Positions 9,857 through 18,300 of a stretch of 64,000 nt of DNA are shown here, piece by piece. The notes beneath the pieces were generated by a model that was not told where the DNA came from, did no database searches, and saw only the letters and a list, made by a program, of their open reading frames with translations. A program made the position numbers and the translations under genes. Source of the stretch: Synergistaceae bacterium (GTDB lineage: Bacteria > Synergistota > Synergistia > Synergistales > Synergistaceae). Where the stretch lies: positions 31,902 through 95,901 of the forward strand of contig JAITOY010000038.1 in the NCBI GenBank assembly GCA_031289775.1, read 5' to 3'. Numbering within the stretch: the first letter of the stretch is position 1; every line of letters starts with the position of its first letter.

Positions 9857-10873
9857 ATGTCTATTCTCGTAACAGGCGGCGCCGGATACATCGGAAGCCA
9901 TACTTGCGTGGAACTTTTAGGGGCTGGGTACGACGTTGTTGTCGCCGACAATCTGGTCAACTCGAAGGAGGAGGTTCTCCACAGGGTTGAAAGGATCGCT
10001 AAAAAAAAGGCGGCGTTCTGCAAAGTTGACGTCTGCGACCCGAAGGGCTGCGAGAAACTTTTCGCGGAAAACCCCGAGATAGACGCCGTAGTCCACTTTG
10101 CGGCGCTCAAGGCGGTTGGCGAAAGCGTCGAGCTCCCCCTCGAATATTATTACAACAACCTGACCGGGGCGCTCACTATACTTGGCGCCATGAAAAGACA
10201 CGGCGTCGCGAGATTTGTGTTCTCGTCATCGGCCACTGTGTACGGAAACCCTGAAACTGTGCCGGTAAACGAAGATTTTCCAACCTCGACGACGAACCCC
10301 TATGGCACGACAAAGCTCTTCATAGAGCGCATACTGCGCGACATCCGCGCGGTCAACCAGGAATTCAACGTCGCTGTGCTCCGCTACTTCAACCCAATAG
10401 GCGCGCATCGGAGCGGGCTCATCGGCGAGGATCCAAACGGCATACCGAACAACCTCGTCCCATACATCGCCCAGGTGGCCGCCGGCAAACACGAATACGT
10501 CCGCGTCTTCGGCGACGACTACCCAACGCCCGACGGCACTGGCGTCAGGGACTACATCCACGTCGTCGACTTGGCGCGCGGGCATGTGTCCGCGATCAAA
10601 AAACTCGAGGAGAACCGCGGCGAGTTCATCTGTAACCTCGGCACAGGGCGCGGCTACAGCGTTCTAGAGGTGATAGAGTCATATGGGCGCGCTTGCGGCA
10701 AGCATATTCCTTACAGGTTCGAGCCGCGCCGCGCTGGGGACGTAGCGCAGGTCTACGCCGACCCTTCAAAGGCGAAACGCGAACTCGGATGGACGGCCGA
10801 GCTCGGCATTGACGATATGTGCGCCGACTCGTGGCGCTGGCAGAGCGAAAACCCCGACGGCTACGCGGGGTAA
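9857..10873 (+). CDS. galE: UDP-glucose 4-epimerase
   Basis: GalE interconverts UDP-Glc and UDP-Gal (or the N-acetyl forms). The 338-residue protein has the NAD-binding GGAGYIGSH near its N-terminus, SSSATVYG, the catalytic Tyr149/Lys153 pair (NPYGTTK), RYFNPIGAH and the C-terminal RAGDVAQVYADP. The in-frame ATG at 9842 is unlikely, because the ATG at 9857 has AGGGGTG about 6 nt upstream and gives the usual N-terminus. The 176-nt gap before it contains only a short GC hairpin (CCGCC-GCA-GGCGG, around 9780) and no clear promoter. Confidence 0.95.
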   Translation: MSILVTGGAGYIGSHTCVELLGAGYDVVVADNLVNSKEEVLHRVERIAKKKAAFCKVDVCDPKGCEKLFAENPEIDAVVHFAALKAVGESVELPLEYYYNNLTGALTILGAMKRHGVARFVFSSSATVYGNPETVPVNEDFPTSTTNPYGTTKLFIERILRDIRAVNQEFNVAVLRYFNPIGAHRSGLIGEDPNGIPNNLVPYIAQVAAGKHEYVRVFGDDYPTPDGTGVRDYIHVVDLARGHVSAIKKLEENRGEFICNLGTGRGYSVLEVIESYGRACGKHIPYRFEPRRAGDVAQVYADPSKAKRELGWTAELGIDDMCADSWRWQSENPDGYAG

Positions 10874-10934
10874 CGCCCTCTCCAGATCACGGCGATCCAT
10901 TCGCTCCATCCATCTAATTCGTGCTAATTCGTGG

Positions 10935-11897
10935 TTATGGCTTTTCAATGGAGCGGCGCTGCTCTCTCAGCGCCCTCCTATATAAAAAATAACCCCGGCA
11001 GATATCGGCGGCGGCCATTCCTTGCTCGAACATCGAGATGATCAAACCAAAGCGCAATTCCCATATAAAGGACAACAACCCATAATTCCCGTACTTCCTG
11101 AAATTCGTCCTTATTACCGCGGTATTGTAAAACATCGCCGCGGCTTTTTTCCCATTGTCGGCAATCCTGCCTCCCTTGGCGGGGTGATGAACGACAAACC
11201 CCGAAGACGCGATGAGGAGAGGTTCTTTATAATGTAAAAAAACCCTGTGAGACAGGTCGTAATCTTCGCCAAAGGCATACCCGCCAAACAGCTCCAATCT
11301 TTCATCGAATCGCAATTTTTCAAACACAGACTTTCTGAACGCCATAGAAGCGCCGGTCAGCCATTCCGCAACTCCCGGCCGATCCGCAGAAGTAAAAATA
11401 TTCATGGTGGAATTGCGAATTTTCCTGTAAGAACATTTGGCGCCCCTGAAAAAAAAACGAATCACGCCGCGCGCCGCGCCGACGACAGGGCGTTTTGCAT
11501 ATCTGCCGGCAACGCTCGGCTCATCAGAAGTCAATGGCAGCCCCAAGCCCATCAGACGCCCAAAATCGCTGAAATGGCGATCAATGGAGCGAAGGCCGTC
11601 CGAGGAGACCTCGCTGTCGTCGTCTATAAAAAAAACGATATCCCCCTTCGCCTCGAGAAGCGCGTCGTTCCTCTGGGACGCCAACCCAACCCGGGGAGCT
11701 CGCCTGTAAAGCAAAGCGATTTCCCTTTCTTCGAAAAGCGATCGCCGCCGATCTACTGCTTCTTTTGTCAATTCGTCGTCGCTCGCGTCCCATATCAAAA
11801 TCTCAAAATTGGCAACGTCCTGCCGCAAGAGGCTCGGCAGCGATATGTCGGAGACGGCTTCGCTTCTGTTTTTCGTCGCAATGACTACGGAAATCAC
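10935..11897 (-). CDS. glycosyltransferase family 2, paralogue of the 8745-9680 gene
   Basis: The GT-A fold enzyme of 320 residues starts ISVVIATKNRSEAV and carries the acidic triad FFIDDDSEV and the acceptor-side VAEWLTGASMAFRKSVF. It matches the plus-strand glycosyltransferase at 8745 motif for motif. The ORF can be extended to 11933, but GGGAGG 7 nt before a GTG at 11897 marks the better start. It is the last gene of a minus-strand run (15581 to 10935) that faces galE. Confidence 0.9.
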   Translation of the reverse strand: MISVVIATKNRSEAVSDISLPSLLRQDVANFEILIWDASDDELTKEAVDRRRSLFEEREIALLYRRAPRVGLASQRNDALLEAKGDIVFFIDDDSEVSSDGLRSIDRHFSDFGRLMGLGLPLTSDEPSVAGRYAKRPVVGAARGVIRFFFRGAKCSYRKIRNSTMNIFTSADRPGVAEWLTGASMAFRKSVFEKLRFDERLELFGGYAFGEDYDLSHRVFLHYKEPLLIASSGFVVHHPAKGGRIADNGKKAAAMFYNTAVIRTNFRKYGNYGLLSFIWELRFGLIISMFEQGMAAADICRGYFLYRRALREQRRSIEKP

Positions 11898-11919
11898 CAA
11901 AATGCCTCCCGAGCTTAGA

Positions 11920-12675
11920 TTATAAAATTTCACGAACTCCGGCGTGAAATTTGCGGGAAATCGCTCCGGGGAGACAGCGGAGCGCGCGAAACGCGCGTCC
12001 CCAGTACCCGATAATCGCCCTTATTCCGATATTGGAACCTGGTTCAGGATCGAGCAGGTTGAAGAATACGAGATCGCCCTGCGCTTTTATGAAGCTGTTG
12101 AGAGAATCCGTCCGAGAGTTTGGAACCGATATTAAAACGTCTCTCCACATAACGGTATATCTCGGCCCGGAAGAATCCAGGACATTCAGAACTTCCACAT
12201 AAGACGGCAAATCATGAGTTTCCCGTATATACTTCGGAGGAGAGACCAATATGAGTCTCGCGTCATCAATCAAAATTATATGTTCCGGGTTAGAGCGCAA
12301 TATAATTTTTATTTCATCGAGAAGGGGGCAAGGCATATTCTCCCCCCCGGTGTCGCCGTCAGACCAATGCGCGTCCAACCAGAGCAAAGCTGGGCGAAAA
12401 CCGTCCACAAGAATACTGCTTAGTTCTGAGGAACTCGCGCCGCATATAAAATGGACATTCTCGACGCGCTTATACCTGTCGCTGACGTATTTATATATTT
12501 TTTCGGACAGTTCTATGGTATAAACTTCCTGAAAGAAAGAAGCTGCCCATAACGCGGTAGAAGCCATCCATGTGCCAGTTTCTATAAAAGTCGACAGATC
12601 ATATTCCTTTTGCAAAAATTTCCCAAGAACGGTTGGTATTCCAGGATAAACCGAGCCCAAATTCGTGTCCTCCAA
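11920..12675 (-). CDS. SAM-dependent methyltransferase-like protein
   Basis: This 251-residue protein shows a class I methyltransferase fold: FIETGTWMAST resembles motif I, VYTIELSEKIY an acidic strand-2 end, and LLWLDAHWSDGD and IILIDDARL later strands. The LDAHWSDGD segment is typical of a class of uncharacterised enzymes in polysaccharide loci. Substrate is unknown; sugar O-methylation is a guess from context. It lies 22 nt upstream of the glycosyltransferase and 29 nt after the DUF268 gene, in one minus-strand operon. Confidence 0.7.
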   Translation of the reverse strand: MEDTNLGSVYPGIPTVLGKFLQKEYDLSTFIETGTWMASTALWAASFFQEVYTIELSEKIYKYVSDRYKRVENVHFICGASSSELSSILVDGFRPALLWLDAHWSDGDTGGENMPCPLLDEIKIILRSNPEHIILIDDARLILVSPPKYIRETHDLPSYVEVLNVLDSSGPRYTVMWRDVLISVPNSRTDSLNSFIKAQGDLVFFNLLDPEPGSNIGIRAIIGYWGRAFRALRCLPGAISRKFHAGVREIL

Positions 12676-12704
12676 TCTTCGCGGGCAGCCAGCGCGGACG
12701 GCAG

Positions 12705-13490
12705 CTACCTCAAAGGTTTCTCAAACAGAAAACAGCCGCATCCGTATGACTGACAACCGACATCTTCCCCAGTCGCTTTTTCGATAAAACGTCCATCATC
12801 AGTGACTAAAGCGAACTCACTTAGATTCAGACCGTCGAAGTATTCCAAAATCTGCGCATAGGAATATACCCTATGCGCATTGAAACATAAACGCGGCGCG
12901 CCTCCGACTGGCGCCGCAAACAGCAAACTCCCGCCAGGCGACAAAACCCTCTTCAACTCCGAAATTCCCTTCAAGTCGCCCTTTGGGTCAAAAGGATCCC
13001 CGTACCTCCCCAGACCGATATGCTCCATGACGTGCAAACAGGATAAAGATTTTACGCTATCGTTTTCAAAAGGTAACTTGGTAATATCCGCCTCCTTGCA
13101 CTCGAGTCCTGAAAGTGATAATTTTGCCGGACGATAGTCGTAAAAACGCACCGGGACGACGGACGACGTCAACCCGACGAAGTAGAGCGAAGAGCTTATA
13201 TCGACATGGTATTCCGGTTTGAGACGAATCACCTCGCGGGCGGCCCAGCTCGTGTGGTATATATAATGGGCGTCAAACCCCGTCGCCTCGGTAGCGTCAT
13301 CCAAACAGGGCCAACAGAGTTTCCACCCTCTTTCAAATCTGCCATCGGCCAATTTTTTCGCCTGATTGGAATAATCCCTGCAAAATCCGACGTAACGGTA
13401 AAGTCGCCTTAAAATCTTCGCGATCCATATAACTGGAAAAATTCGGCGCTTTACAACAAATTTCCTCACTGACTCCTTCATTTTGCCCAA
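12705..13490 (-). CDS. DUF268-type methyltransferase-like protein
   Basis: The 261-residue protein carries FVGLTSSVVPVRFYDYRPA, HVMEHIGLGRYGDP and a VLSPGGSLLFAAP strand, the pattern of DUF268 proteins, which resemble SAM methyltransferases and occur in glycan clusters. The usual glycine-rich motif I is not evident, so catalysis is uncertain. The likely start is a TTG with GGGAG about 9 nt upstream. It is part of the minus-strand glycan operon. The 170 nt between it and the fucosyltransferase contain nothing I can identify. Confidence 0.75.
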   Translation of the reverse strand: MGKMKESVRKFVVKRRIFPVIWIAKILRRLYRYVGFCRDYSNQAKKLADGRFERGWKLCWPCLDDATEATGFDAHYIYHTSWAAREVIRLKPEYHVDISSSLYFVGLTSSVVPVRFYDYRPAKLSLSGLECKEADITKLPFENDSVKSLSCLHVMEHIGLGRYGDPFDPKGDLKGISELKRVLSPGGSLLFAAPVGGAPRLCFNAHRVYSYAQILEYFDGLNLSEFALVTDDGRFIEKATGEDVGCQSYGCGCFLFEKPLR

Positions 13491-13660
13491 TCCATCATCT
13501 CCCTTTTGAAATCGCCCTGATTCGATGATTATTCAATGAGCTTCCCCCAGGGAATCTCTGGCATAATCACCCTATCAAGAATTCTCTCTGGAGCAAGATT
13601 CGACATCGAGGCACTCTGTCAACTCGAATCCATTTGAAGGTCGAACCCTGTCGCGCTACG

Positions 13661-14638
13661 CTATCTGACTGGCATTGCAATCCAATCCTTAACTTTCATG
13701 GCATATTTGTCACAAGCGCGCTCTTTCGAGAGCCAGACGTCGGGCATCACGACTATTTTATCCGCGGAACGCCTCGAAAGCCACGCCGGCCACCAACTGA
13801 ACGACGAATTCGATATAATAAAGTGACGACACCTAGACATTAGGAACATGTCGACCTCTCCATCGTCGTTGTCGTTGTTTTCGACAAAGACAAATTTTTC
13901 GTCGATACCGCTCAGGACTTCTCTGCTCCAGTCCATCCCGTTCGAAAAAACGAAAAAAACAGCTTTGCCTCTCGGCAGGCGATCCGCTACATGCCGGACG
14001 GCCTCTCTGAAGTAGCTCGGCGTCGTCACGTCGTGAATCGAGCCCACATAGTCGCCGCGCCTTATGTGAAGCGCCGCCGGGTAATCCTCCGACTCCACTC
14101 GCGACAGGACGTCGCTGCTGTCAGGAGTCAGGTTGACCTGAAAATCAAATACGTCCCTGAGCGAGTCGCCCTGCCGGTCAATGTATTCCGCGTTAACGTA
14201 ATATCCGCCAAGATATCTCGGAGCGCCCGAAGTGAGCGCCGCTTCGTCAAAATCAAACCTGGTTCCTGGGAAGAGGTCAAAATATATCTGGTATATCCTG
14301 AGAAGCGTCGGGTCTGCCCGGTTGACTTTCACCAAAGGGAAAACGTACTCAAGCCTGTAAGCCCTGTTGTTGAGGTTTTTTATATCCCTGCCGCTACGCT
14401 CATACCATGTAAGATCGTAGCGCACCGGCAAACCTGAGGCACAAGCCGCGCGCCCGAGGGCGTACTGCCACATCTGGCTGCCCAATCCGCCATCCATCAG
14501 TACGACGACCATCCGCTCAAAATTTCTGGAGGCCGTCTCGACTCGATCTCTCAGAAGGGGCGCGATAACCGCTTTATACGGCCTCATTAAAAGACGCCGA
14601 TGCATGGCAGCCAATATCCTGCGGGCGAGTTTTTTCAT
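13661..14638 (-). CDS. alpha-1,2-fucosyltransferase-like, GT family 11
   Basis: The 325-residue protein has the three GT11 landmarks: GGLGSQMWQYALGRA near residue 50, the GDP-fucose-binding HIRRGDYV near 190, and IISNSSFSWWPAWLS near 280. It would add L-fucose or a related 6-deoxysugar to galactose in a glycan. A paralogue at 36436-37323 has lost the HxRRGDY motif. This copy looks intact. Confidence 0.88.
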   Translation of the reverse strand: MKKLARRILAAMHRRLLMRPYKAVIAPLLRDRVETASRNFERMVVVLMDGGLGSQMWQYALGRAACASGLPVRYDLTWYERSGRDIKNLNNRAYRLEYVFPLVKVNRADPTLLRIYQIYFDLFPGTRFDFDEAALTSGAPRYLGGYYVNAEYIDRQGDSLRDVFDFQVNLTPDSSDVLSRVESEDYPAALHIRRGDYVGSIHDVTTPSYFREAVRHVADRLPRGKAVFFVFSNGMDWSREVLSGIDEKFVFVENNDNDDGEVDMFLMSRCRHFIISNSSFSWWPAWLSRRSADKIVVMPDVWLSKERACDKYAMKVKDWIAMPVR

Positions 14639-14666
14639 ATTGATCCTGCCCTATAAAAAACTACTA

Positions 14667-15581
14667 TCAGACTCTGGCAAACAAAATATCCGGCATGTGC
14701 ACAATGCGATAATCCGGATTAGCGTCGAGGATTATTTTTTCCAACACCTCCGGGTCATCCGGAAAATGATAAGTACAGATCGCGAGTTTCGGCGCGAAAT
14801 CCCTCAACGCCTTCTTCGCTCCTTTGAGCATCTTCCTTTCAAATCCCTCGATGTCCGATTTGATAAAATCTACCCTCTTTATATTATTTTCCGCGACAAA
14901 ATTGTCAATTGTGTCTATTTTTGAAACAGAGTCCGACAAGTTGTTGTCGCAAGTCGAGCGAAACGAATTTGCTCCGGAATTACTGCCGTCATCTTTAAAT
15001 ATTGGCAGTTCTTCTCTCGCGTCGCCTAAACCTAAATTAACCGGGGTGATACCCGGATTTAATTTGGCCGTCTCACACAAAATTTCGTATATTTCAGACG
15101 TTGGCTCAAACGCATACACTTCCGCCCCGCATTTCGACGCATAAGCAGCAAAATCTCCAATCCAACTGCCTATGTCAAACACCACGTCGCCTTGTTCAAC
15201 TACCACGCTGAAATCTTCCATTTCGAGTCCATAATAAACGCCGTGGGCGTAAGTTTCGTGAATGGATTTAAAGAAACGATTTTGAAAAAATATATAAGGA
15301 ACAAACGTTTCAAAAAAAATAACGCCAAATAGAAGCGTTTCGTCTTTTGGGTTTAGCAAAGGCAATTTAATCCCTTCAATATTGTAAAAAGACTCCTTTT
15401 TGTATTTTTTGATATTCATCTCGGAGTTCGCTTTTACTCTTAGGTCTATCCTGTTGCGCGTCAGAATCCAAACGGCGTAATTCATCAGCATACAAAGGGG
15501 CGCACAGGGAGATTCTATGCCCTTCAAGGAAGCTTTTTTAATTTTAGCTAAAAGACCGAGCCTGCTTTTCCAGCTTGCCAC
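14667..15581 (-). CDS. FkbM-family methyltransferase
   Basis: The roughly 300-residue protein has the class I motif VVFDIGSWIGDFAAYASKCG, AEVYAFEPTSEIYEIL and the FkbM hallmark VDFIKSDIEGFERKMLKGAKK. FkbM-type enzymes O-methylate sugars or other small groups. The start is uncertain: the first in-frame codon is a GTG at 15581 without a convincing ribosome binding site. AT content is somewhat higher than in the neighbours, which could mean a different origin. It is the first gene of the minus-strand glycan run. Confidence 0.85.
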   Translation of the reverse strand: MASWKSRLGLLAKIKKASLKGIESPCAPLCMLMNYAVWILTRNRIDLRVKANSEMNIKKYKKESFYNIEGIKLPLLNPKDETLLFGVIFFETFVPYIFFQNRFFKSIHETYAHGVYYGLEMEDFSVVVEQGDVVFDIGSWIGDFAAYASKCGAEVYAFEPTSEIYEILCETAKLNPGITPVNLGLGDAREELPIFKDDGSNSGANSFRSTCDNNLSDSVSKIDTIDNFVAENNIKRVDFIKSDIEGFERKMLKGAKKALRDFAPKLAICTYHFPDDPEVLEKIILDANPDYRIVHMPDILFARV

Positions 15582-15762
15582 AAACGAACACCGCCCTCTT
15601 CAATATCGGCATTATAAGCCCATACCGGCCAGTTTTCCACTCCATAACCCGCTCGTCTATATTATTAAACCTTACATAGGGTAAAATAACTCCGTACCCA
15701 AGGTTGCTTGTCGGCGCCGCGGTATTTTTGTGAAACATATATCTCGAAAGGCGGTTGAGCGC

Positions 15763-16572
15763 ATGATAATAATAGGCGAAAAGATCAACGGCTCCATCCC
15801 CTCCGCGGCGAAGGCCATCGCCGAGAGGGATGAGGCGTATATCCGCGAACTCGCGAGGAAACAATCCGAGTCCGGGGCGGACTACCTCGACGTAAACGCC
15901 GGCACGCCGCCCGATATAGAGCGCGAGACGCTCGCGTGGCTCATTGGGCTTGTTCAGGACGAAGTCGACACGCCCATCTGCATCGACTCCTCCAACCCGG
16001 AGACGATACTCGAGATGATCCCGCTTGTGAAAAAACCTGGCATGATAAACTCCGTAAGCGACGAGGCGAACAAGTGTGAACGGCTCTTCCCTCACGTAGC
16101 GAGCGGAGAGTGGAAGATAATAGCCCTCACTTGCGACGATCGCGGCATACCGGCGGCGCCTGACAGGAAGTTCGAGATTGCCGGCGCTATAATGAAAAAA
16201 GCCGACTCCTTCGGCATAGCCCAGGACAGGATTTTTTTCGACGCCCTCGTGAACACGGTCGGGACGACGCCTCTCGCGCAAGTTTCCTTCACGGAGGCGT
16301 CCAGGCGTATCAAGGAGGCATTCCCGGGCGTCCATCTTACGTCGGGGCTTTCTAATATCAGTTTCGGAATGCCCTGCCGCAAGGCGATAAACCAGTGTTT
16401 CCTGACTCTTGCCATGAACTCCGGCCTCGACAGCGCGATAATGGACCCCACGAATTCGGACATGCGCGCGGCGCTGTACGCGACCCAGGTGCTGCTGGCG
16501 CTGGACGAGGACTGCGTCGATTACCTGTCCGCATATCGCGGAGGACTTTTTGGCGTCCCGAAAAAGCCCTGA
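15763..16572 (+). CDS. methyltetrahydrofolate:corrinoid methyltransferase (AcsE/MeTr type)
   Basis: The protein of about 269 residues is a pterin-binding TIM barrel. It starts MIIIGEKINGSIPS and continues with GADYLDVNAGTP, PICIDSSNPETI, KPGMINSVSDE and LTSGLSNISFGMP, which are the family's folate and corrinoid contacts. It moves methyl between tetrahydrofolate and a cobalamin protein. The start at 15763 has AAAGGCGG 8 nt upstream, better than the upstream ATG at 15730. It is the first of three plus-strand genes ending with a corrinoid protein, its probable partner. A long minus-strand frame over it is a shadow. Confidence 0.9.
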   Translation: MIIIGEKINGSIPSAAKAIAERDEAYIRELARKQSESGADYLDVNAGTPPDIERETLAWLIGLVQDEVDTPICIDSSNPETILEMIPLVKKPGMINSVSDEANKCERLFPHVASGEWKIIALTCDDRGIPAAPDRKFEIAGAIMKKADSFGIAQDRIFFDALVNTVGTTPLAQVSFTEASRRIKEAFPGVHLTSGLSNISFGMPCRKAINQCFLTLAMNSGLDSAIMDPTNSDMRAALYATQVLLALDEDCVDYLSAYRGGLFGVPKKP

Positions 16573-16585
16573 GTCATGTTGAGAA

Positions 16586-17137
16586 ATGCGAGAGATTGGC
16601 GTAAAAATTAAAGAGCTGGAGAAGAGGGCGCTGGCGCACGGTTTCTCGCACGTGTCGGCTCTGCGGGCCGGCACGCTGAGGCCGCGCCCCGAAGTGCGCG
16701 AGATGTGCGGAGCGGACAAGTGCCAACATTTCAACAAAAGCTGGATGTGCCCGCCAGCCTGCGGTCCGTTGGAGGAGAACGCGAAACTGCTCCTGGGTTA
16801 CTCCGACGGCCTTATCGTGCAAACCACCGGCGACCTCGACGACGATTTCGACTATGAGTCGATGAGAGACGCCGGGCGGCTGCAGGGGAGGCTTTTCGCC
16901 TCATTCAACAAAGAGCTGAAGGGCGAGTACAGGAGCGTGCTCGCCCTCGGTAACGGCTGCTGCGGCTTGTGTGAGAAATGCGCTTACCCTGACGGCCCGT
17001 GCCGAAAACCCGATGAAGCGACGCAGTCCATGGAGGCTTTTGGGCTTGTGGTCAGCGACGTCTGCCGGGAAAACGGGCTCGGTTACTATTATGGGCCCAG
17101 AACAATCACATTTACCGGCTGTTATCTGCTAAAATGA
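16586..17137 (+). CDS. DUF2284 putative metal-binding protein
   Basis: The 183-residue protein is Cys-rich. A first group, ADKCQHFNKSWMCPPACGPLEEN, lies near residue 50; a second, NGCCGLCEKCAYPDGPCRKP, near 130; and the C-terminus has YYYGPRTITFTGCYLL. This is the DUF2284 pattern, a predicted metal or Fe-S binder with no established function that often accompanies corrinoid methyltransferase genes. It lies 13 nt after the methyltetrahydrofolate methyltransferase and 50 nt before the corrinoid protein. Confidence 0.85.
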   Translation: MREIGVKIKELEKRALAHGFSHVSALRAGTLRPRPEVREMCGADKCQHFNKSWMCPPACGPLEENAKLLLGYSDGLIVQTTGDLDDDFDYESMRDAGRLQGRLFASFNKELKGEYRSVLALGNGCCGLCEKCAYPDGPCRKPDEATQSMEAFGLVVSDVCRENGLGYYYGPRTITFTGCYLLK

Positions 17138-17187
17138 CGTTCGCTAACTAAAATTTTATATATTTTTCATTCGAAGGGGATCACAAG

Positions 17188-17823
17188 ATGAGCGAGCTTC
17201 TAAAAGAAATCAGCGAGAACCTCCAGATTGGCAAGGCGAAGATCGTGGCCGAACTCGTGGGGCGCGCGCTCTCCGAGGGCATACCGCCGCAGAAGATACT
17301 CGACGACGGTCTCCTGGCGGGCATGGGCATCATAGGCGCAAAATTCAAAGCGAACGAGGTCTTCGTACCAGAGGTGCTCGTGGCCGCCCGCGCCATGAAC
17401 AAAGGCACGGAAATACTCAAACCCGCTCTCGCCGCCGAGGGCATCTCGGCCAAGGGAAAGGCCGTGATCGGGACAGTCAAGGGCGACCTGCACGACATAG
17501 GCAAAAACCTCGTCAAGATGATGATGGAGGGACGCGGCATCGAGATGGTCGACCTGGGGGTCGACGTGCCTCCCGAGCGCTTCCTCGAAGCCGCGAAGGA
17601 GCACGGCGCTTCCATAGTCTGCTGTTCCGCCCTGCTCACCACAACCATGGGCGAGATAAAAAACGTCGTCGAATTAATCAAATCCTCAGACATAGCCGGC
17701 AAGGTAAAGGTCATGATAGGCGGCGCGCCGATAACACGGGCATATTGCGACCAGATAGGCGCCGACAGCTACAGCCCCGACGCGGCTTCCGCCGCCGAGG
17801 CGGCGGAAGCGCTCATCTCCTGA
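17188..17823 (+). CDS. corrinoid (B12-binding) methyl-carrier protein
   Basis: The 211-residue protein has a helical N-terminal cap and a B12-binding Rossmann domain with the base-off signature GDLHDIGKNLV (the His is the lower Co ligand), SALLTTTM and MIGGAPITRAY. It is of the MtbC/MttC/MtaC class that carries methyl on cobalt between a substrate methyltransferase and a tetrahydrofolate methyltransferase. GAAGGGGATCACAAG precedes the ATG. No substrate-specific methyltransferase or reductive activator (RamA/RACo) is in the window, so its methyl donor is unknown. Confidence 0.93.
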   Translation: MSELLKEISENLQIGKAKIVAELVGRALSEGIPPQKILDDGLLAGMGIIGAKFKANEVFVPEVLVAARAMNKGTEILKPALAAEGISAKGKAVIGTVKGDLHDIGKNLVKMMMEGRGIEMVDLGVDVPPERFLEAAKEHGASIVCCSALLTTTMGEIKNVVELIKSSDIAGKVKVMIGGAPITRAYCDQIGADSYSPDAASAAEAAEALIS

Positions 17824-17837
17824 TTGCAATTGCGTCA

Positions 17838-17948
17838 GGGAAAGGCTGATTAATTCGCTCAAACGAAATTTCTTCGTTTGGGCACGAGGAGGCATCCCGG
17901 TTTTTATCTTTACCCTTTAGGCCTCTGACAATAAATCAGCCCTTCCCC
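17838..17948. repeat. large interrupted inverted repeat after the corrinoid-protein gene
   Basis: The outer arms GGGAAAGGCTGATT (17838) and AATCAGCCCTTCCCC (ending 17948) are near-perfect complements. Inside lies a perfect 8-bp hairpin (CAAACGAA-ATTTC-TTCGTTTG, 17860-17880) and a T-rich stretch near 17900. It may end the corrinoid-protein transcript. The arm sequence recurs at 42797 and 63123, suggesting a dispersed repeat family or a common terminator type. Confidence 0.45.
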
Positions 17949-18002
17949 AATAACATTCTTTAAACATACGCACAAAAATGAAAATACGATATATAATCAC
18001 AG

Positions 18003-18175
18003 AGTGATTGATTCATACCGACGTTGAAGAACGGGAATCCGGTTGAAAGCCGGGACGGCCCCGCCACTGTGACCGTGACGAAACCGCATTATGCCACTGA
18101 AATTTTCCGAAAATTTTGGGAAGGCGCGGGACTAGGATGAACGGGAGTCAGGAGACCGATTCGACGTCTGAAGTC
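18003..18175 (+). promoter_or_regulatory. cobalamin (adenosylcobalamin-class) riboswitch
   Basis: The sequence has the class order of elements: a paired region with GGAATCCGGTTGAAAGCCGG, then GGGACGGCCCCGCCACTGTGA, a peripheral hairpin domain with a second GCCACTG, the GGGAGTCAGGAGACC closing box, and a terminal CGACGTC. An AT-rich TATAAT at 17992 is a possible -10. It lies upstream of the cbi operon and of an intrinsic terminator at 18240-18280, so binding of cobalamin should stop transcription. Exact ends are approximate. Confidence 0.92.
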
Positions 18176-18239
18176 GCGGAATTTTTGTCTGCGAGGGCAG
18201 GCGTAACCGCATCATCGGGTCTTAACGATTCCGAAGGGC

Positions 18240-18280
18240 ATGGGCGCCGCGTCGACTGTTTGATGCAGCGCCCATTTTTT
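18240..18280 (+). terminator. riboswitch expression-platform terminator
   Basis: ATGGGCGC and GCGCCCAT form a perfect 8-bp stem with a 20-nt loop, followed at once by six T residues. It lies between the cobalamin aptamer and the GTG start of cbiC at 18301, the arrangement of a transcription-terminating B12 switch. Confidence 0.85.
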
Positions 18281-18300
18281 GCCGGAAGGGAGAGGCGTGA

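Noticed and set aside
15544..16737. 397-codon minus-strand frame over the methyltransferase gene
   Set aside because: It lies opposite a clear MeTr gene, has low-complexity Arg-rich composition and no motif; shadow of the GC-rich coding strand.
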